DNA from: an uncultured Lachnospiraceae bacterium
Lineage (GTDB): Bacteria > Bacillota > Clostridia > Lachnospirales > Lachnospiraceae
Assembly (NCBI GenBank): GCA_934343915.1
Contig: CAKRIL010000034.1
Location: forward strand, 1 to 27,646
Reading direction: 5' to 3'
Length of the DNA: 27,646 bases
Part shown: in pieces, positions 23,947 to 27,646 of the stretch
How positions within the stretch are numbered: position 1 is the stretch's first letter
Layout: each line of letters starts with the position of its first letter
Translations under genes and position numbers: made by a program
Notes under the pieces: model-generated
Told to the model about the DNA's origin: nothing
Seen by the model: the letters and a program-made list of their open reading frames with translations, nothing else
Database searches by the model: none

Positions 23947-24414
23947 TCAGTTTCCTTCTATTTTAAAATCTTCTTTTTCATCAAAGGTCATATCAAAAAT
24001 CGCCTCTTCAACAACCCTTACACACTCATTTGTATGTTTCTTTATATCATCACCCCAAAACCGGATAACATTCCATCCCTCAAACAACAATCTCTTATTT
24101 ATTTCATCATCCCGTTCTCTATTACTGGATATCTTACTAATCCAAAATCCACTGTTATTACTTTTTTCCAGTCTTGGTTTTAGTAGTTCCCAATCTTTTC
24201 CGTGGAAAAATTCTCCGTCACAGAAAATTGCAATCCTATACTTGGTTAACACAATATCTGGTTTCCCCGGAAGTTGTTTGTCATTCTTCCGATATCGATA
24301 ACCCTTGTTCCACAAAGCCCTCCTTAATATCACTTCTATTTTTGTATCATGACTTCGTATATTTTTCATATTTTTATGTCGTTGTTCCTGCGATAAATTA
24401 TCCAATATAATCAC
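23947..24414 (-). CDS. vsr: Vsr-type (very short patch repair) endonuclease lacking the zinc ligands
   Basis: A 155-residue Vsr-fold nuclease with MKNIRSHDTKIEVILRRAL, the catalytic GKPDIVL (Asp53) and the FF-His71 of DGEFFHGKDW, then ISKISSNRERDDEINKRL and GWNVIRFWGDD. Family members nick DNA at T:G mismatches arising from 5-methylcytosine deamination. Compared with the E. coli enzyme as I remember it, the positions of its four zinc ligands (three Cys, one His) are Glu, Lys, Trp and Asp here, while Asp53 and His71 are kept. The start is uncertain: GTG 24414 is used; ATG at codon 16 (MKNIRSHD) is the alternative. It may act as a repair enzyme for methyltransferase 1, or as a restriction effector in its own right. 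Confidence 0.88.
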   Translation of the reverse strand: MIILDNLSQEQRHKNMKNIRSHDTKIEVILRRALWNKGYRYRKNDKQLPGKPDIVLTKYRIAIFCDGEFFHGKDWELLKPRLEKSNNSGFWISKISSNRERDDEINKRLLFEGWNVIRFWGDDIKKHTNECVRVVEEAIFDMTFDEKEDFKIEGN

Positions 24415-24453
24415 CAGTCCAATCTTTTTGCGACTCAGATCATCCTCATTTTT

Positions 24454-24858
24454 TTAGAGTTTTTCAATTTCAATTTTTATCTTGCTAATCCAATATACTC
24501 TAATTCTATCTCCTGGTCTTGCACCAATCTGTGCATACCACCTGCCCAAAGCCTTTAAATCTCCATCCCCTGCAAATTGTTTCGCATAAATATCTCCTGC
24601 CGACCTCGATTCTTGCGCTCGTAAAGTCCCATGAAAATATCCATCCACAGATTCGCATTCAAATAAATTTTCTCACCATATATCAATATTATTTGTTCCA
24701 TTACCATTAAACAAATCCAATCTACGTGCATCTCTCAGAGGGATAGGTATATAACCTTCTCCACTTATAGGCTCTCTACTATTTGTGAATCTATAAGTTC
24801 CCCATGCGACATGAGATTGTGATAATTCAACAATAAAGCTATCACCCGCTTTAGCCAT
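24454..24858 (-). pseudogene. Small putative DNA-recognition protein interrupted by an in-frame TGA
   Basis: The frame from ATG 24858 (GGAGGT 6 nt upstream) runs through codons for AGDSFIVELSQSHVAWGTYR and GEGYIPIPLRDARRLDL. It meets TGA at 24673-24675 after NNIDIW, then continues in the same frame with ENLFECESVDGYFHGTLRAQ to a TAA at 24454. Apart from the TGA the 135 codons read as one protein. The pattern W-G ... YIPIP ... DGYF ... GDRIRVYW recalls the B3/EcoRII-N-like target-recognition domain found at the C-terminus of NgoFVII-type enzymes; this is a visual resemblance only. No good ribosome site precedes the GTG (24648) after the stop. It lies between the AlwI-like nuclease and Vsr genes. 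It could be a nonsense-inactivated gene, a read-through case, or a base error. Confidence 0.6.
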
Positions 24859-24889
24859 AGTCATACCTCCAAGCTTTTACCTATGATTT

Positions 24890-26416
24890 CTAATGATGTA
24901 TATCCGGCAACATAATCTGCCTATCCAATCCAAATACCTTACGCAACTCTGCATGAGAATATGGATTCTCCATATGGTCTTCAATAAGCATAATTAGGTT
25001 TGAAACTGTTATACCAGAACCATGAACACCCGAAGCGTTTACTTCATCCATAATCTGTCTATCTATATGTGGCACAAATCCTCCACTTATATATGTAAAA
25101 TACCCTATCGGATGTTTACATGAACTATAATTACTGATATTCTCTAAGTAATTATGTACCATTCTATTATGATGGTCTCCACTAATACTGTATTTGCTAT
25201 AAGCTTTATTATCTATAATTGCCTGATAGCCCTCTGCATCTGAAATCAGCAGAACATCCGGTGCTGATTTTGACCCAGTCTGTCCCAAATGGATTGCCTC
25301 ATACCCAAATATATCTTGAAACAAACTTGTTGTTGCTTTTTCAAAATCTACAGCTTCATCTCTGCCCTGAAAAGCCATATCACGATAATGGCTCAAATAT
25401 CCACCCACAGCACCATGTGGATACGTTTCGATTAGAACACTCTCGGTAAATCGAGGGTCTGTGCCCGATATGTTGCAAATATAATCTACTACTTCCGAAT
25501 CAATTCTACTAACGGGCCTTAAAGATGAATAATTAAAAAACGCACGCAAAATTCTATTTCTATCTATTACTTTACTTGAAATAGCCGTTGTATTTAAAAG
25601 ATTCCTCGTGTCCTTTTGATGCCATGGGTCTACCCCATATTTTCTTTGATACACATCATTTTCTACAGGATACTGTATAAATGCTGGTATATTTGCTACT
25701 AAGCCTTCAACCTCTCCTCGTTTTTCATCCGGTATTCCGATTATTCCTTTTTCACGATATACAAGTTGTGTATAATCGAGCCAATTCATCATCGTGTTAG
25801 CCACATCCATCAAATTACCTTCTGACGCATTATGCTTTTCTAAATAGTCGCTTTTAAATATTTCATCTCCATACGAACGGTACTGTAATATTCTTTCAAC
25901 AACTTCGTTATAGCATTTATCAGATTCATTTTCGGCTTGAATTGCAACAATCAGAGCAATTTCTCTTTGTGACAATATTAATAATCTTTCATCCAAAAGT
26001 AATTTCAACAAGAAATAAAATGGTCGGATTTTAAAACGGGGAGCCACTTTCACAGAGGCTGAATATGCGGAAGGATACTGAAACCTCAACACCTGTTTCT
26101 TCAAAACCGACACAGGAGGTTTTCCTTCCATAATTGCCTCGCCTGCAAGTGTTAAAAACACAGTGTCATTCTTTTCAAACCATAATCCCAAACTATATAA
26201 CATAGCCGCATGGGTTCTCCCACCAGAACCAGAGGCATCCCGACGTTCTCCGACACGTTTTGTTCCTGTCTGTTCCAGTTCCACTTCAAACTCAATGTGA
26301 GAATCTCTATTCCTCGTCCATTTTTTTCCAAGAGCTGTACTACAAAAAGCCGCCAACTCCTCTGGGATAGGATTAAGTTTTCTTTTCGGACGTGTAACCC
26401 ACCAATAATCTTGCAT
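24890..26416 (-). CDS. Type II restriction endonuclease, AlwI-like
   Basis: A 508-residue endonuclease. The N-terminal WWVTRPKRKLNPIPEELAAF and FLTLAGEAIMEG segments followed by KIRPFYFLLKLLLDERLLIL are the pattern of AlwI-family enzymes. The C-terminal catalytic site is PD-(D/E)xK type: Pro386-Asp387 in SKSAPDVLLIS and Asp402-Asn-Lys404 in AIIDNKAY. It should cut double-stranded DNA unmodified by the partner methyltransferase. The ATG at 26416 has AGAGGTG 6-7 nt upstream and follows the stop of methyltransferase 2 by 10 nt, so these two form an obvious R-M pair. Recognition sequence unknown; AlwI itself is usually paired with adenine methylation, so pairing with a C5 enzyme here merits attention. 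Confidence 0.75.
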   Translation of the reverse strand: MQDYWWVTRPKRKLNPIPEELAAFCSTALGKKWTRNRDSHIEFEVELEQTGTKRVGERRDASGSGGRTHAAMLYSLGLWFEKNDTVFLTLAGEAIMEGKPPVSVLKKQVLRFQYPSAYSASVKVAPRFKIRPFYFLLKLLLDERLLILSQREIALIVAIQAENESDKCYNEVVERILQYRSYGDEIFKSDYLEKHNASEGNLMDVANTMMNWLDYTQLVYREKGIIGIPDEKRGEVEGLVANIPAFIQYPVENDVYQRKYGVDPWHQKDTRNLLNTTAISSKVIDRNRILRAFFNYSSLRPVSRIDSEVVDYICNISGTDPRFTESVLIETYPHGAVGGYLSHYRDMAFQGRDEAVDFEKATTSLFQDIFGYEAIHLGQTGSKSAPDVLLISDAEGYQAIIDNKAYSKYSISGDHHNRMVHNYLENISNYSSCKHPIGYFTYISGGFVPHIDRQIMDEVNASGVHGSGITVSNLIMLIEDHMENPYSHAELRKVFGLDRQIMLPDIHH

Positions 26417-26426
26417 TCAATCACCT

Positions 26427-27503
26427 CTAATCATCATTCCCTGTATACGCTTCAATACTCTCGTATTGAATTCCTGCAAATGTTTTCAGAATCGCTTCAA
26501 AAATTACTCTAGCTCCTTTTTGAGGAACAGCCATACCAATTTGTTTTCGTACAGATTCCTTGCTTCCTTCAAAAACATAATCATCAGGAAAAGTCTGTAA
26601 TCTTGCTCTTTCCCTGTTTGTTAAAGCTCTTGGTTCCGCATAGTGATAAATATGTGTTCCACCACCGCCAGAGCCAGTTACTGTATATGCCGGTTTTGTT
26701 GGATCCAATCGTTTATATATCTGACTAATTTTGGCTCCTTTAACCTTCAACTGCAATTCTTCAGGAATATCAGCAGTAAATGCATTCTGTCCCGGCTTAA
26801 TATATTTTAACCTCTCTACAACCTGTTGTGATTGCTTTGTTAATTCATTATTTGTTGCATTTTTAGGTATCTTTGGTACTTCTAATGCCGTTTTACAAGT
26901 TACATCTACATTTTTATATGGTTCAGGACTAGGTATTTTAAATTCATATGGTAAATCTGCTCTGATTCCCGCAATAATCATTCTATGCCGTGCCTGTGGT
27001 ACACCATATTGCTCAAATTTATATAAGTTTGGATATATTCTATATCCTGCTTCAATCATATCCTCTTTTATTTTTTCAAAAGCCTTACCTTCATTAGCAC
27101 TTTTTAATCCACCTACATTTTCCGCCAAAAACCATAATGGTTTATATCTCTTTAATACTTTTATCCCATATGTATACAACGGTCCAAATGTTCCATTAAA
27201 TCCTTTTTGCTCGCCTACAACCGAAAAATCATTACATGGAAATCCAAATGCCAGCGCATCAATATCTCCAAGAGGCTCTATATCTAATTTACGAACATCA
27301 CCACAAATAACAGAATCCGGTTCATTTGGACAAATATTTCTTGTATATGTTTTACATGTATCCAAATCATAATCATTTGCCCACTTGTGTATTATTTTAT
27401 ACTCTGAATCTTCTATCTGGGAATTAATTGCTGCATAAGCAAGTCCCCCCGGACCACAAAACAATTCTCCTAGTCTAAATTCCTTGATTACTTTTGACTT
27501 CAT
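26427..27503 (-). CDS. DNA (cytosine-5-)-methyltransferase 2
   Basis: A 358-residue C5 methyltransferase: motif I GELFCGPGGLAYAA, IV LAFGFPCNDFSVVG with catalytic Cys90, VI WFLAENVGGLKS, VIII QYGVPQARHRMIIAG, a target-recognition region at about 190-290, IX RALTNRERARLQTFPDDY and X QIGMAVPQKGARVIFE. Little similarity to methyltransferase 1 outside the motifs is visible, so the two probably recognise different sites. Its ATG shares one base with the TAA of the upstream XRE gene (TAATG), and the AlwI-like nuclease follows within 10 nt. It would protect host DNA against that nuclease. Confidence 0.94.
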   Translation of the reverse strand: MKSKVIKEFRLGELFCGPGGLAYAAINSQIEDSEYKIIHKWANDYDLDTCKTYTRNICPNEPDSVICGDVRKLDIEPLGDIDALAFGFPCNDFSVVGEQKGFNGTFGPLYTYGIKVLKRYKPLWFLAENVGGLKSANEGKAFEKIKEDMIEAGYRIYPNLYKFEQYGVPQARHRMIIAGIRADLPYEFKIPSPEPYKNVDVTCKTALEVPKIPKNATNNELTKQSQQVVERLKYIKPGQNAFTADIPEELQLKVKGAKISQIYKRLDPTKPAYTVTGSGGGGTHIYHYAEPRALTNRERARLQTFPDDYVFEGSKESVRKQIGMAVPQKGARVIFEAILKTFAGIQYESIEAYTGNDD

Positions 27504-27646
27504 TATATTTCTTCTCCATTCGTTAATATAAAATTTCGTTTAAACTCTACCCCAACTACGTCTGCAATTTCGTTCAAATCTTCAATGGTAAAGCTCTCTC
27601 TTTTCATCTTTGCATTAAAACTTTGTGGAGATTTACCTAATCTACG
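27503..27646 (-). CDS. Small XRE-family HTH regulator (N-terminus outside window), likely R-M controller
   Basis: The last 47 codons of an HTH gene are present: RLGKSPQSFNAKMKRESF, then TIEDLNEIADVVGVEF. This is the recognition helix and following helix of an XRE/Cro-type domain of the short kind that ends soon after the HTH. Its stop overlaps the methyltransferase 2 start by one base. Small XRE proteins directly upstream of R-M genes often act as controller proteins timing methylase and nuclease expression. The promoter and N-terminus lie beyond the window. Confidence 0.75.
   Translation of the reverse strand, partial: RRLGKSPQSFNAKMKRESFTIEDLNEIADVVGVEFKRNFILTNGEEI

Noticed and set aside
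24673..24675. TGA as a selenocysteine codon
   Set aside because: No recognisable downstream SECIS-like hairpin, and no redox motif around the codon.
26731..27372. Plus-strand 213-codon open frame
   Set aside because: Antisense to methyltransferase 2, which has all conserved motifs.

Overview
The window looks like a chromosomal segment of an anaerobic, gut-type Firmicute, most likely a member of the Lachnospiraceae. This is inferred from strong GGAGG-type ribosome sites, clostridial-style AT-rich promoters, a lipoprotein arabinogalactan galactanase, an AgrC/LytTR-type two-component system and a Firmicute-style BlaI/BlaR1 pair. No 16S or tRNA gene is present, so the assignment is only by style. 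By eye, the left half (1 to about 14.9 kb) has G+C in the mid-40s percent. The right half (about 15 to 27.6 kb) is near 30-35 percent apart from one gene, and looks like an acquired defence island.

Left half, minus strand, 1-7.2 kb: (i) a BlaI-type repressor followed by a BlaR1/M56 metalloprotease (cut by the window edge) that carries six 36-bp tandem repeats; (ii) a secreted GH53 endo-galactanase lipoprotein with its own promoter; (iii) a LytTR response regulator, a GHKL sensor kinase and a polytopic membrane protein with a faint FtsW/RodA resemblance, forming an operon. From 7.25 to 14.85 kb lies a divergent phosphonate module. A PhnS2/T2/U2-type 2-aminoethylphosphonate ABC transporter is transcribed leftwards. 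A GntR/UTRA repressor, a P-II signalling protein, an MgtC-family membrane protein and a class III PLP enzyme (ethanolamine-phosphate/PbfA lyase family) are transcribed rightwards. Both promoters carry a GGTACC-centred palindrome inside the 17-bp spacer, and the transporter leader holds an intrinsic-terminator-like hairpin.

Right half, 15.0-27.6 kb: eleven genes (one partial, one interrupted) all read leftwards with short gaps. In transcription order they are: a small XRE regulator (partial), C5-cytosine methyltransferase 2, an AlwI-like restriction endonuclease, a small putative DNA-recognition protein split by an in-frame TGA, a zinc-ligand-less Vsr nuclease, C5-cytosine methyltransferase 1, an 876-residue protein with two GHKL ATPase modules (MORC/MutL-like at the N terminus, histidine-kinase-like at the C terminus), a 689-residue protein with a short receiver-like segment, an HNH-type zinc nuclease, an AlbA_2/Schlafen-type ATP-binding regulator with a 27-bp tandem repeat, and a small unrecognised protein.

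The most interesting reading is a methylation-linked defence system. Two C5 methyltransferases mark self DNA, and AlwI-like, Vsr-like and HNH-like nucleases are possible effectors. The dual-GHKL ATPase plus receiver-like protein form a putative sensing or phosphorelay pair between modification and effector steps. The parts belong to known families; the combined architecture and any phosphorelay are inference.
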